In this document: positions 22,185 through 43,572 of the stretch, piece after piece | How the letters are laid out: every line of letters begins with the position of its first letter | Numbering within the stretch: position 1 is the stretch's first letter | Made by a program: the position numbers and the translations under genes | NCBI RefSeq assembly: GCF_001625215.2 | Contig: NC_030385.2 | Location: forward strand, 6,317,135-6,381,134 | Origin: Daucus carota subsp. sativus | Lineage: Eukaryota > Streptophyta > Magnoliopsida > Apiales > Apiaceae | DNA: 64,000 bases | Direction: 5' to 3' | The notes under the pieces: model-generated | Told to the model about the DNA's origin: nothing | The model's database searches: none | The model's input: only the letters and a program-made list of their open reading frames with translations

Positions 22185-23284
22185 CAAACTTTAAGACACA
22201 TATCTGTCTTTTAATTTTTCCCCCCTCCCTCCCTCCCGTACTAATCAAATATGTTATTATTTTAAATATAGAAAATAACTAAAAATAAGTTATTGTAGTC
22301 CATATAGAAAAATATGAATTTAAATTATTAGAATAATATTTTTGATATATTTTTAAGACTTTTTATACACAGGTCCTACTTGCTCTTAAATGCCCGTGGT
22401 AAAATATTTTCATATGTTCTTTCTTATTGTTGACTTTATTATTTATTTATTGTTGACTTTGTTATCTCTTTGAATTTGTCTGAGTAAATATTTTACAGGA
22501 GGATGATGCAAGATACAGATGTATTTTAGAAAGTTCAAAATATTAACTCTTGACTTTCGATACTATTATATTAAAACAAATAGCAAGTGTTCACTGTTGT
22601 ATACAATATTGGTATTGTTAATTGCATATTTTAATCGAACAGTCTTATTTAGTTATTTTGTTTTAAATCATTTTTAATCAATTTCAGATCTTGCTCAAAT
22701 TTTCTTCCAATCATTTTATCCGTGCAACATTATTTTCATGAAAAGTAAAAACTTAAACTCGGTCAATCAAATTAACTAAAAATATATGAATTATTTTTTC
22801 AGCCGTATTATAAAAATATATAATGAATATTTTAGGGGTTTTTATTACATACCCAAACTTCAAAAAAAATGCCAAAAAAAACTATCATTTTTTTTAAAAA
22901 ATTGTAAAAACACGGAGGTTGCATTTGCAACCATATGTGCAATTTTTTATCAACCATATATGCAACCACAACTGTAATTTTGAAAAAATCTGTTCAAAAT
23001 TACATTTATTTTCATAATAAGTTGCAAATGAGAAAAATAAGTGTACCTGCAGGACCAATATCAATATCACAAAAGCAACTATGAAAACAACTAAGACCGT
23101 TACATATATGATGATGTCTTGATTAACTGATTTGTTTAGTTTCAGAATTGCATATCAGAGTTTAACTGGAAATCAGAGTTTACAGCCTGCAAACGATATC
23201 AGAGTTTGAAGGCGCCTGATTTATAGGAGCGGATCTAGACTAATCAAGGAGGATAAACTTCAAGGAGATTGAACAGCTTAGGAT
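22185..23284. other. Intergenic, no supported feature
   Basis: AT-rich DNA with a short C/T tract near 22219-22239 and several T or A runs. No coding feature. Confidence 0.4.
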
Positions 23285-23412
23285 AGGGGTGAGCAAAAAA
23301 CCGAACAAATCCGAAACCGAAACCGCTAAAAAACCGCTATAAACCGAACCATATAAAACCGAACCGAAAATTTAAAAACCGAACCCGAAACCGATTATGT
23401 GGTTCCGATTTT
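23285..23412. repeat. Partial hAT-like repeat (AGGGGTGAGCAAAA end)
   Basis: It opens AGGGGTGAGCAAAAAACCGA, followed by repeated AAACCGAACC words. The right half expected for this kind of element was not found, so the copy is truncated or diverged. Confidence 0.6.
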
Positions 23413-25068
23413 CTCGTTAACTGAAAGAGAAAAATAAGATGGAAAACAACATCACACGATAAATTCATCCGCATCCATACTGTATATACCAAAAAAGCTT
23501 TTTCCTTTCGAATATGTTGAATCATAGTCAACGGAAGTCGGTCCAAGGCTACCGAAACATATCAGCAGAAAGAACAGAAAATTATAAATAAACTGCACAT
23601 CAATACTCACAAAATACTAGCCTATAAAATCATCTTGAAAAGAATTCCCAATTATATAAATCAAATGGTTCATAATATATATCGACAACGCATATATAAT
23701 CAAAATCAACAATTCAATCAGATTATATGACTAATTCACATGATGAAAGCATAGAGATCGAACCTGATACATGCAGGTATTCAAATCAGAGGGAGATAGA
23801 GAGCGCAAATTGAGAGAGAGAGAGCTAATTGGGATTGAGTGTGCGCGTTAATCGGAGACGGAGATCGCATACAGAGAGAACAATTGCTAGGACATATAGT
23901 ATAGATTTTTGCTTTTCCTTACCCGACATTTTAATTTGAGAAAGGAATGAATATGTATTGCATATTTTAAAAGGAATGAATTTGTTATTATTTCAGACCA
24001 AACAGAATGAACCAGGATAAATCATTCCATTCTGCTTGTCCAACCAAACAAGTCAATTAATTTTATTTAGCACGGAATGATCATTCCATTCCGTCCAAAA
24101 TCATTCCATTCACCCGATATGAATGGAGCCTTGATATTTAAAGTGTCTCCAAATCCAAATTAATATATTAAAAGAATTTCAACCCAGAACTCATCGGTGT
24201 GCTATAATATCGGTGGTGCTATAATTCTATTAATATTCTGTGAAATAAGGACAGAAATTAAATTCTTTAAAAATTAACAACTTTTACGTATCGTCATTTA
24301 CATAGTATAAGAATAATCCAGGTTCGAAATTTCAAAATCCCAAGCTCTTGTTTAACGTGGTCGGAAAAATGTTCCTCAAATATATCAAAAAGTGTTATAT
24401 ATCAAGATCTTTTATCATTACCGAAATTAAGATTATTACAATAATTTTTATTATGTGATTAATATTTTAAAATTGTGCGCGAAAAATTAAGGTATTACAG
24501 TAAATTTTACTCCCTCTGTTCCATTCTTATATACAATTTTTTTGCATCACCTGACACACATTTTAAAGTCTCTATAAAATATAGTTTTATAACTTATTTT
24601 TAAATTTTTTTGCTTCAGAGTGAAATTTTAAACATTAAATTTTTGTTTAGAATTTTTTTTCCTAAAATAATTATGAAACATTAATTTATAGAAGTTTTAA
24701 AAGGTGTGACAAACAACTTTTTTCAAATATATATTATTAAAAGAGAGTGAGGGGCCGTATCTAGTTAATGTTCAAAAAGAAAAGACATTTACGAGATAAA
24801 TTTTTTGTTTGTTTATTTTTTCTTAATAAACGGTTTGCTACAAAATGAAGTTACTTTTGTAGAAACAAAAACTTATTTTTGAAAAAATATACATACAATT
24901 TTACTTTTTCTTGAAATAAGTTCTTATATTTTGCTAAATAACCAATATATAAGACCTACTTAACATTTATATCCAAAAACATTATAAAAATATTTGTTTT
25001 TTTCCTAAAAAAATAATTCCTTAAATTTGTAAATTTTTTAAAAAATCTCCCACAAACATGTCCAAATT
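23413..25068. other. Intergenic with MITE remnants
   Basis: Contents include a GA tract near 23812-23825, a GGAATGA/TCATTCC-rich inverted-repeat region at about 23940-24125, and a Stowaway-like element at about 24509-24750 (left end ACTCCCTCTGTTCCATTC, right end badly degraded). No coding feature is supported. Confidence 0.45.
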
Positions 25069-25616
25069 AGGGGTGTCAATCGTTTCGTTTCGTATATTTT
25101 CGTGTTTTATGTACTCGAAGGTGGAACTCGTATTCGCCCGTTATTAATTTCGTGTACCTAATTTGAAACCCGCATTCGATCCGAAACGTTTCGTGTATAT
25201 TTCGTGTACTTTTCGTGTGTATTATATATAAAAATATGAATATATTTTTTAATAAAAAAATAGATTTAATATATATTTTCCTTATAATTTTATTAAATGT
25301 GAATGATATATTTATACTTGTATACAATTCTCTATAAATTTGTTAATATATCTACAATATATATTCACTTACATATAAATATATGCTTTTTACACAATTA
25401 TATATTTATTATATCATAATCATAATATATATAATAAATATTATCAACAAATATTTCGTGTACTTTCTTGTATTTCGTGTACCCCAAATGAAAACTCATA
25501 TCCGACACGAAATCTATCATACTTTCGTGTTTCGTAAATCAAAACTCATATTCATTTTTTCCGTGTCGTTTTGTTTCGTGTTAGCGTGTTACGTGTCAAG
25601 TTAGCGGGACTATTCC
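25069..25616. repeat. TTTCGTGTA-rich MITE-like repeat upstream of ALAD
   Basis: It begins AGGGGTGTCAATCGTTTCGT. TTTCGTGTA/TCGTGTT words occur at both ends around a very AT-rich core. It ends roughly 140 bp before the ALAD start codon, so the annotated promoter is short or includes this repeat. Confidence 0.5.
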
Positions 25617-25753
25617 AAATAGGAAGAATTTGACGCGGATAATGTTTACTTTGACCGGTAGTCCGTACAGTTGTGCCTAATCCATTATATCATCATCACA
25701 ATCCTTGACTTTACTTTTCTCATCTACAGGAATAGCTCACGATTTTTGGTGTT

Positions 25754-35422
<9,669 letters not shown>

Positions 35423-36359
35423 GACGAATTTTGATATCATTAGATCAGCTCAACTAGTTAACCGGGCTTAGATCTATATCAGTCATATTGATTGATTATG
35501 CACTAAGACGTGAGCTGTGATGCCAAAGCATCTATATTAGCAGTGTTATGAGTGTTTTTTACCTGTAAATTGAAGTGTATTAATTTTACGATTCTACCTA
35601 AGATTGCATAATAACGGAGTACCCTCAGTTACTTGGATGGTTGTTGCCGCTCAGAATAGTGAACACTCTTTATTTTCAAATTGGGTTAAAAGGCGTTTTG
35701 GTCACTCAACCGACCGGAAACCTACAATTGGGTCATCCAACTCAAAAAGTTTTCAGTCACATTACTATACTCTTAAAAATTTTCATTCAAGTCATAGCGT
35801 TACACTCTGTTAAAAATTTGATGGAAAGCTGACTAAGCGCCGTGACTTGGTTTAAATAAATCCATCATAGCATGTATAGTTAGCTGAAGCGGCATTTTGA
35901 TCACTCAACTGACTACAAATTTGCAATCGGGTCATCAAACTTAAGAAACTTTCATTTAGGATACTTATCATAATATCTGTTAAAAATTAAAAAAAAATTA
36001 AAATCTATCATGCATCACCTATTTTTCTCTCTTAAAAATTTTGAAACTTATTAACAAATGAAACAAATACACACACACAAAATCAATAGTTTACCCATAA
36101 AAATTTAATCTTTATTTATCTCTTTTTGTTTTATATATATTAAGGCCATTTTGAGAAAACTTATTAAATTTTAATAAGAGATTAAGTTTACAAATAAAGT
36201 TCATCAAAAATTTAATAAGTATGAAGTTTACAAATAAATAATTTTTGTTAAGTATGAAGTTGTCTATCAAAAATTTAATATATGTATTAACAAAGCTATT
36301 AAACTCGCAAGGAATCCTAACCATACTATGTGTCTCCTTGTTCGCATGCTTTCTAATGT
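35423..36359. repeat. ALAD 3' flank with 'TTTGGTCACTCAACC'-type repeat
   Basis: Two diverged copies of a unit containing GCGTTTTGGTCACTCAACCG / GGCATTTTGATCACTCAACT, then ACAATTGGGTCAT and TTTTCA, lie at about 35692 and 35889. The rest of the span is AT-rich with no gene. The first 150-200 bp should be the ALAD 3' UTR. Confidence 0.55.
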
Positions 36360-36790
36360 ACTAAACCGAAATTCCAGCTTTCCTCTCCAGATGCTCTTGC
36401 AGTGCTTTATGATATCACATTGTTCCAAGAGGTTCTCATTCATCCTGTTGATCGCAGTAACTCCTTGCTGAGCATCATTCTCGACAATAATGGTTTGAGC
36501 TAGAGAGCTCTCTGTCCATAAAAGAGCTTCTAAATCCCGACTTCTTCAACCTCTAAAACTGATATACACCCAGCAAACCTCATAACTTTACCATCTAAAT
36601 ACTGGCCTTGATGGTCCCCGAGAACCATTCCTATTGAGAAACAATCCTCCCCTGGCTTGACTGATGCATCCACATTGACTTTGAGCACATCCGCTGGTGG
36701 AGGCTGCCACTTATGAGGGTACTTAAAGACATCTAATCTTTGATTCTCTAACTTGTATCCAAATTTTAAATATATCTCATAGCAGGAGTC
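36360..36790 (-). pseudogene. RNase H-type (RVT_3) relic of a non-LTR retroelement
   Basis: The minus strand reads KWQPPPADVLKVNVDAS, then IGMVLGDHQGQYLDGK, and after a one-base frame change ALLWTESSLAQTIIVENDAQ and VTAINRMNENLLEQCDIIKH. This is the plant RVT_3 layout (WxPPP-x-G-x-xKxNxDAS; EAxAL; VExDS/DA). The key acidic residues are present, but the frame is broken near a TAG, so it is not functional. Confidence 0.75.
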
Positions 36791-36982
36791 GGGCGGAGGG
36801 GAAAAACTCTTCTAGCCTTCTTACAAAAAGTTGTTATCGGAATACAGGAGTGGCCACGTTACAAATAATATTTTCTGTAAATAAAAAAAAGCCTACAAAT
36901 CAATTTTATCAGATACTGAAAATTTCTTTGTAACACAGCCTATGCTCAATCATACACGTTCCGTCAATCCTACGCACAATTA

Positions 36983-39900
36983 TCATAATCCTTGATGATT
37001 TTCAAGTTCTACTCTACTACTACTCGAAGATAACTTCCCTAAACAATTTGTGCTATTACCAGAGCTAGCATTATTAAGTGAAGCACCCGATGAACTTGAC
37101 GATGATACAGATGCCAGTGACACTTTGTGTTTACCATTGGCTAGAGGAGTCCAAGTTTCTGCAGATAGTTCTGAACTTTGATCATGCTTTGGCACAACTT
37201 TGTTGTTGAAATGAGGCTTCAATGGCACTGCTCCAACTGCTGGAGGACTCTTAAATTCCCCCTCCGATAGTCCCAAGTACAATTGGGGTGTCAGTCAAGA
37301 AGTCTTCCAATGTTGGTAGAGACTTTAGTTGTCTCCCGAGAGATGCTATTGTTTTTTGACACTCTGCAAGTTTATCAGCAGCTGCAGCAACGTCTTCCTG
37401 CAATAGATATGCATCAGAACAATATTTTTTAACAATCATAAAAGATCACATTTGTGTGAACATGTAAACTTGCATCCACTTAAAAGTTTCAAAGAGAAAT
37501 ATTGTTTACATTGATTCTCTAATTGAGTGAATCATTAAGAAATAGAAATACCAAAATTCAAGGTCTCTAAAAAGTAAGAAGTTGTAAGATCTTTTTGTAT
37601 ACATTTAACTTTATTCCGCCTCTATATGTTGTAGTAATTAAAGAGTTAATTGCAAAACACATCCTTTTATTTCGGATCAATTACATATTGTTACCAATAC
37701 TTTAGATGATTGCACAATGAATCTCTTAACATGTTTTGCCCCTGCATTTTGCATCCTTATGGCCACTTCTGTCTATTTTGACTTATCATAGTGTAAATTA
37801 AAAGAGTGAAATAGACTTAAGAATTAACTAAAATGACATTTTAAAGGTTCCTAAGCCTGTTTAACTCTTTTAATTCAACAAAGCAATAGGTCAAAATAGA
37901 CAAAGATGGGCCAAAAGGGTCCAACATGTGGCGCTAAAATATGTTAAGGGATGCAATATGCACTTAACTAAAGTTTAGACAATAAAGTGCAGTTGACCCA
38001 AAGTAAAAGGATGCGTTTTGCAATTAACTCTTATTTAAATTCTTATTACAGTTTTTCCCTAAAATACAGCCATTGTTCTATAAAAGCACTAAAATGAGGC
38101 AATATGCATATATGCAAACAAACTATATATTTAGTGCAACGCATGCATAACTTACCTGTTTTGCTGTTAATTCACCATCTAAATTTGTAGTCTGATAAAC
38201 CTCAGCTTCCTGGGTTCTTATAGTTGGTTCGTTCTCCATTTCTTGACACTTGGCTACCAATTCTGCAGATAAAGTTTGCTCTTTTTCTGCATCCAACTCA
38301 GATGTACAGAGCTCCTTTGACATAGTACGTGTCTCGACTTCCATACCAACCAGTTCACACTCAAGTAAGTTCTTTGACTCGTTAAACATAGTAAGCTCCT
38401 TCTGCAGCTCTTTTAGCTTGTTTTCAGTTATTATTAGCTGAGTGTTTGCAGCTTCAACAGATTGTGTACTCACAATCAAGGCATTCTCTAGTTCTGCTTT
38501 CTCGGCTTCTATCTTCTCCAGCTTATCATTCAATACACCAACACGCTGACTCATTGTATCTAGTTCAGCCCTCAATGTGTTTTCTATATCAGTTGCTCGA
38601 CAAGCAATACAATTTTTCTCAGCTTCTATCTGCTGCAAGTTAGTTTCCAATTCAGTAACACGTTGACTGGTGGCTTTTAGTTCAGCTCTCAAAGAGCTCT
38701 CGCTGGTATTTGCTTGACAAGCAACAAATTCTGATCCAATCGCACAGATTTTATTCTTGGCCTCGGGAAGTGCAGCAAGTCGTTCCATTTCTAAAAAATC
38801 ATCCATGATATCCATGTCAAAAGAACAGGATGTCTGATTTTTAGTTGAAGTACTTTCAGACATGGCCCATGAGTCAGAGCGTTTAAGTTCACCGCCATAA
38901 GCATCTATTCCTTTCATCTTGAAAATATCGACCTCAAAATTTTTTATCTGTTCACTACTATCAGATTGACTATCTGCCAGAGACTCAACAGACAAAGAAG
39001 ATGCAGCCGGGGACTTGTGTTCATTAACCAGTGATGATTTCCTTAATTCAGATTGAAGCCTGCGGCACTCAGCCTCAAGCTTTGCCACCTTCTTTATGTT
39101 CTCTAATTGCTGCTTACTAGCCGTCTCTGCTGCCTGTATGCTCAAGTCCCTTTCAATGGTCCTAATATCCAACTCTTGAGATAAATATGTAAGTTCCAGC
39201 TTTAGCACTGCATTTTCCTTCACTATTGACTCCAGCCTAATATGAACACCAAGATCAGTATGAACAGGAATTTTAGCTTTAAGTTCCTCTGTCTGGTTCC
39301 GGAGACCAAGAAGCTCACTTTCAAGACTGACTCTGGTGGTTTCCCACTCATTGGTTTTTTCTGCTAAAGCTTCATTTATTCTCTGTTCCTGCTCTTCTCT
39401 TACTTGTCTCAACTGCCTGACACATTCCTTGAGAGCACCATCAAGATGGTTCACTTTAACTTCAAGACCTAAGTTCTTCTGAACTGCTGCCTCGAGTTGT
39501 TGCTTCAGGATTGCCACCTCGTTTTCTGCCTTTTCCCAGCCTAAGTGGAACATCGAGATAAAATTAACACATTTCCAGAAAGTAAAACAGAATACTAGTC
39601 TAAGTGAATGTAGCCAAACTTCATCAAAAAGTCACTAGTTCTTTATTCATTTCATTCTCCAAAATTGATCATGTAGCATGTCATAGAACAATTCAGAGTA
39701 ACTACAGACAATATAAAATTACTGGAGTAAAACTTGAACAATTTTATGGTGTGGCGGTGACATATAATTGGATATTATAATTACCCATGATAACTGATAA
39801 GATATTAACAACCCTGTAAGAGGGTAATCATACAAGCTAGTTCTGTCAGAACTAGGCAATTAGAAAAACTGACCTGCAATAGCTTCATCTGCAACTTTAG

Positions 39901-40287
39901 CATGCTGCTTAACCAAGTCTTCTTTGACACCTACATTAACAAGAGCAGCTGATAATTTCTCTGTCAGAATCTGAATATAATCATCAAATTCTCCATTTGG
40001 AGCAGCCATTTTTGAGGTATCTTCTGGTTGGAGAAAATGATTTGAATATTCCTTCAGAGTATCCTGCAAAATATAGGAAAGGATGCATCAAGCCGGACAT
40101 AGAATGCATTCTCAAAAAAGTCAAAAGACTCCCTATAAATGGTCTTACAATGGGTATCTAATGTATTCTTGTTAGTCAGGTGACATTCACATACCTGTTC
40201 ACCCGAGTATCGCTCAGAATGTGAAGATATAGATCCGGAACTGCCTGTATCACCAGGGCTTTTCTCGGAGCCTTTTTTCTTTTCCAT
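36983..40287 (-). CDS. Filament-like plant protein (FPP), coiled coil, frameshifted last exon
   Basis: Coding exons: 40287-40195, 40063-39874, 39540-38156, and 37397 to 37251 or 36983. FPPs are long coiled-coil proteins associated with membranes or the cytoskeleton, and their role is poorly defined. The N-terminus is Ser-rich ([15 protein letters not shown]). FPP hallmarks follow: [56 protein letters not shown], and [20 protein letters not shown]. Heptad-like Leu/Glu patterns fill most of exon 3. Exon phases are 0, 1, 0. In exon 4 the frame meets TAA at 37253-37251 (604 aa), while the next frame stays open to 36983 with a Ser-rich tail ending [10 protein letters not shown] run of five C on the plus strand at 37258-37262 marks the shift. 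A 5' UTR donor AAG|GTAATG lies near 40860. Confidence 0.92.
37643..38030. mobile_element. MITE with about 100-bp terminal inverted repeats in the FPP intron
   Basis: The left arm GAGTTAATTGCAAAACACAT pairs with the inverted right arm GAGTTAATTGCAAAACGCAT, and similarity continues inward for about 100 bp. It is 388 bp long and lies in the intron between exons 3 and 4. Long terminal repeats suggest a Mutator-like MITE, but a target duplication could not be read cleanly. Confidence 0.75.
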
Positions 40288-41078
40288 CTAAATAGTTAGT
40301 TACAATTTTTACTGGCCCATCACAATGTGAAGCTGCAAACCACATTTTAGTTTCAAGAGTTCAAATGACAAATCATAGACCCCTAAACACACTTTCTAAA
40401 AGTAACAACTCAGGTAAAACTACAAATTCCATAATTACAGCTTACAGGACTTGGCTTATCATTATTTCACCCCCAGCAACAATCAAAGACTTCTATCCAA
40501 AAGCCGAACAAAAAATCAGACCCATTTTTACTTATAAGCACATTTATAAAGAAAATAGTCAAATCACAAATAGTGGTACCTGTGTACACTAAAGTGGTAT
40601 GATAAAAGATATGATATAAAATGTAAAGCCACTATAAACCACAAAAACACACTAATCACATGTATCAAAAACTAATTACCCATTTCATCAAAATCAATTT
40701 AATCACTGAAAAGCCCTGGCCACTGATTTTAAGAAAAATAACAACTCGTAATAATACACATACCCATTCAAGAATCCAACATCTGAGCTCCCAATTTCTA
40801 GTATGGAAGTGTATGTATGTATATATAAAACCAAGAAAGAGAAGCAAGATCAAATCATTACCTTAAACTGAAGGACAAGAACAAGGGAAGAGATTCGATG
40901 GGAAAATGACAAGTTTTGGAAGAGATATAACATGGGGTTAGCTGGGGTTTAAAGATTTAAGATAAAGGCGGTATACAGATGTATTTGAATTTAGGAGTAA
41001 AGAGAAAAACAGAGTCGTGTAGAACTGATTTATGTGAGTGCCCAACTAGAAAATGGAAAGACTTCACAAAAATACAGA

Positions 41079-41467
41079 GGGGGTAAGAAAACCGAATCGG
41101 AACCAAAAAACCGAAAAGTGCAAATTCGTTTCGGTTCGGTCCTGATTTTCTGGAAATTCGGTATGTTCGGTCCGGAACGATACATCGAATAGTCCAAATA
41201 ATATATATTATATATTTATATTTATATAATATGTATCTTATATATCATAATAATAATATATAATTTGCAAATTAATTAAATCTATGTTTGATGAAGTGTT
41301 GGTGATTAAATATTATTTTTTATAAAAATTCATAAAATTTAACTTTATTTATAATATAATTTTTATCATAGTTTTAAAAGTTCGGTTCTTTTAGTCCGGA
41401 GCGAACCGAATTCTCGGTCTATTCGGTTCGGTCCGGTTTTGAACCGAACTGACTGAATGCTCACCCC
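41079..41467. mobile_element. hAT-like MITE upstream of FPP
   Basis: The left end GGGGGTAAGAAAACCGAATC and the right end TGCTCACCCC, inverted to GGGGTGAGCA, enclose matching AACCGAA-rich arms (CGGTTCGGTCC near 41140 and 41425) and an AT core. This fits short hAT elements with (A)GGGGTGAGCA ends. Confidence 0.65.
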
Positions 41468-41532
41468 AGATGTGGTATAGAAAAAGGTTTTCAAAACTAA
41501 GGCAGTGTGCGCGGGGCTCAATAAATTAATCT

Positions 41533-41775
41533 AGGGGTAGTTTGGGTGCGCTTAAAATAAATGCTTCTTGATTAAAGTAAAAAAGTAAAGTAGAAGTTAG
41601 AAACAAGTTAAGACTTATAAGTGATTCAAGTGTTTGGGAAATAAGCAGAATCTCTAAAAGAAAAGCTAGCATTTATCACTTCTAAAAAGTGCTTCTCCTT
41701 TTTTACACAAACGAGTCATGGAAAGTAGAAGTCAGCTTCTTTAGAAAGAAGTACTTCTCCTCCATTGCCAAACAG
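41533..41775. repeat. MITE-like element with TAGTTTGG / CCAAACA ends
   Basis: The left end AGGGGTAGTTTGGGTGCGCT and the right end CATTGCCAAACAGAGG bracket an internally symmetrical sequence (AAGTGCTTCTCC, GTACTTCTCC and their complements). Non-coding. Confidence 0.5.
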
Positions 41776-41789
41776 AGGAGATTGAAGTC

Positions 41790-42154
41790 ATGGAGGGAGA
41801 GGATTATTGGGACCAGGTGACGGGAAGGCCAATCCCTTGATTAATCTAAAAGGAAGGCGGAGAGACTATGCGAAGTATTCTTTTCCACTGCCGCCCGTAG
41901 ATGTATATTACCGTTTCTTTGAGGATCAAAGCAGCTTATTCCAGGCTTCCAATGTGCCTGTGACCGTGATTAACAATGTGACTCTGAATTTAGAGTTTAT
42001 CAAATGTGATCATCTGCAGCGGAGAAACGCTTTCAACGAGGCTGATTATGGGCCATTTATGGCTAAGCTTTTCGGGTTTGGAGATGATCATAGGTGGCGG
42101 GCAGCCCGCGAGGATGAGCGGCTACATCATCGCGGTGTCGATGGATCGATTTGA
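41790..42154 (+). pseudogene. Unidentified coding fragment with a frameshift
   Basis: ATG 41790 begins MEGEDYWDQVTGRPIP and meets TGA. The next frame continues directly as LINLKGRRRDYAKYSFPLPP, DVYYRFFEDQSS, VTVINNVTLNLEFIKCDHL and GPFMAKLFGFGDDHRW to a stop at 42154. GC content and amino-acid usage are gene-like, unlike the flanks. The parent family is not recognised. Its position less than 0.5 kb before a Helitron 3' end raises the possibility of a captured gene fragment. Confidence 0.4.
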
Positions 42155-42550
42155 ATTATTTTTTTAAACAAGACCCTTCATATAACTCTTTCGAATTCTA
42201 ACATGTTCTATATCAATACAAACACGAATAATTACATAATTTTTTCTAACTCTAATCCGTTACACGACAAATATCTTTTTTTCATACATATGAATTTATA
42301 CGAAATATGAAAAATATAATTTAAAATCAATTGAATAATAAATCATCCCATATTAATAACAAAAATAATTTGTCAAAAAAAAATAACAAAGAAATATTTT
42401 TAAATAGATAATAAATTGTAAAAACTAAATTTTCGTGAGAAAATGTAATCCATTGGTTAATATAATTTAATTAAAATTCAATTCACTAATATTAAAATAC
42501 TAATAAAATGATGTTAAAATTTAAATTATAAAAAACAAATCACAAATTAT

Positions 42551-42585
42551 ATAACCGCCCGTGCTTCGCACGGGTTAAAGGCTAG
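42551..42585 (+). mobile_element. Helitron 3' terminus
   Basis: CCCGTGCTTCGCACGGG forms a short GC-rich hairpin followed after 8 bases by CTAG and then T. Plant Helitrons end with such a subterminal hairpin and CTRR and insert before T. About 380 bp of AT-rich sequence precedes it. The 5' TC end was not located, so the element's length is unknown. Confidence 0.85.
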
Positions 42586-43210
42586 TATTATTAAAAAAAT
42601 CATATTTAGCTAAATTATTATTAGAATATAAAGGATGGGAAAAGATAAGAATAGTGAAACACCATGTGTAAATAAATTATTGAGAAAACATAAAGTGATT
42701 GAAAGGGATAATAGACAGTGAAACACTGATGATTATTCATGATAATAAAGGGGAGTAAGTATTTTAGGTGAAAAGTGAAGAAGGAGTGGGGAAATAAAGA
42801 AGGAGCGGGACCGGGGGATGGGGAAATAAACACAAGGAAGCTCCAGTCCAAGCAGAGCTACTCTCTAGTCTCTGGTCTCTTCTCGAGTGAGTTCTCCTGT
42901 TTGTTAATTCTTACACTAGTAATTTAATTACTGTTATTAGACTTAAGCCTAAATTAGGGCCGACCCCGACCCTCCTCAAATCTATATATCTCTCTCTCTC
43001 ACTTTGACACGCATTGAAAACGAGTTGAAGGATGGATGGAGATATGTGTGTTTGATCTGAGCAGCAGGTGTTTCGCGTAGATCTGCTCCCCGCTACTAGT
43101 TAGTTGCTACTTCTACTTGTCACACTCCAATATTGCTATCATCTTTCCTTTGTTTTGCTCTGATTGCTGATTATTATATCTCTCTTGTTCTTCAGCTCAT
43201 CTAGATCTAT
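42586..43210 (+). promoter_or_regulatory. Promoter / 5' UTR side of the PMT gene
   Basis: This stretch between the Helitron end and the CT microsatellite has no coding frame. It should contain the core promoter of the methyltransferase gene. GA and CT runs occur (for example near 42990). No TATA box could be assigned with confidence. Confidence 0.35.
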
Positions 43211-43306
43211 CTACTCTCTCTCTCTCCCTCTCTCTCTCTCTCCCTCTCCTCTCTCTCTCTCTCTCTCTCCCTCTCTCTCTCCCTCTCTCCCTCTCTCCCT
43301 CTCTCC

Positions 43307-43349
<43 letters not shown>

Positions 43350-43361
43350 TCTCTCTCCTCC
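43211..43361. repeat. CT/CCCT microsatellite in the 5' region of the PMT gene
   Basis: About 150 bp of nearly pure pyrimidine is composed of CT units with interspersed CCCT units (period 8 in the middle, pure CT at 43316-43342). It lies about 210 bp before the start codon, and so probably in the 5' UTR or a 5' UTR intron. Long CT tracts are common in plant 5' UTRs, but this one is large. Confidence 0.95.
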
Positions 43362-43572
43362 CCACCCGGATCTGCCTCATCCATCGCCTTGTGTGTTAAT
43401 ACTCTGAATCAATTCACTGTTGCTAGTAACGACTACATCTTTATCCTTGTTTACTATTAGGAACTGTCTGCTCTCCATTCATCGCCTCTTCTTCTTCATC
43501 CTGCAGCTGCTCGACTAAATTCATTTCTTCCTGACACGAAAAATAAAGCTAAATTAATTTGTTGTTATTACC

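Noticed and set aside
38250-38643. Plus-strand frames over the FPP exon
   Set aside because: Antisense shadows of a coiled-coil coding exon with clear family hallmarks.
43164-43460. 98-aa Ser/Leu/Pro frame
   Set aside because: Translation of the CT microsatellite. Low complexity, no gene features.
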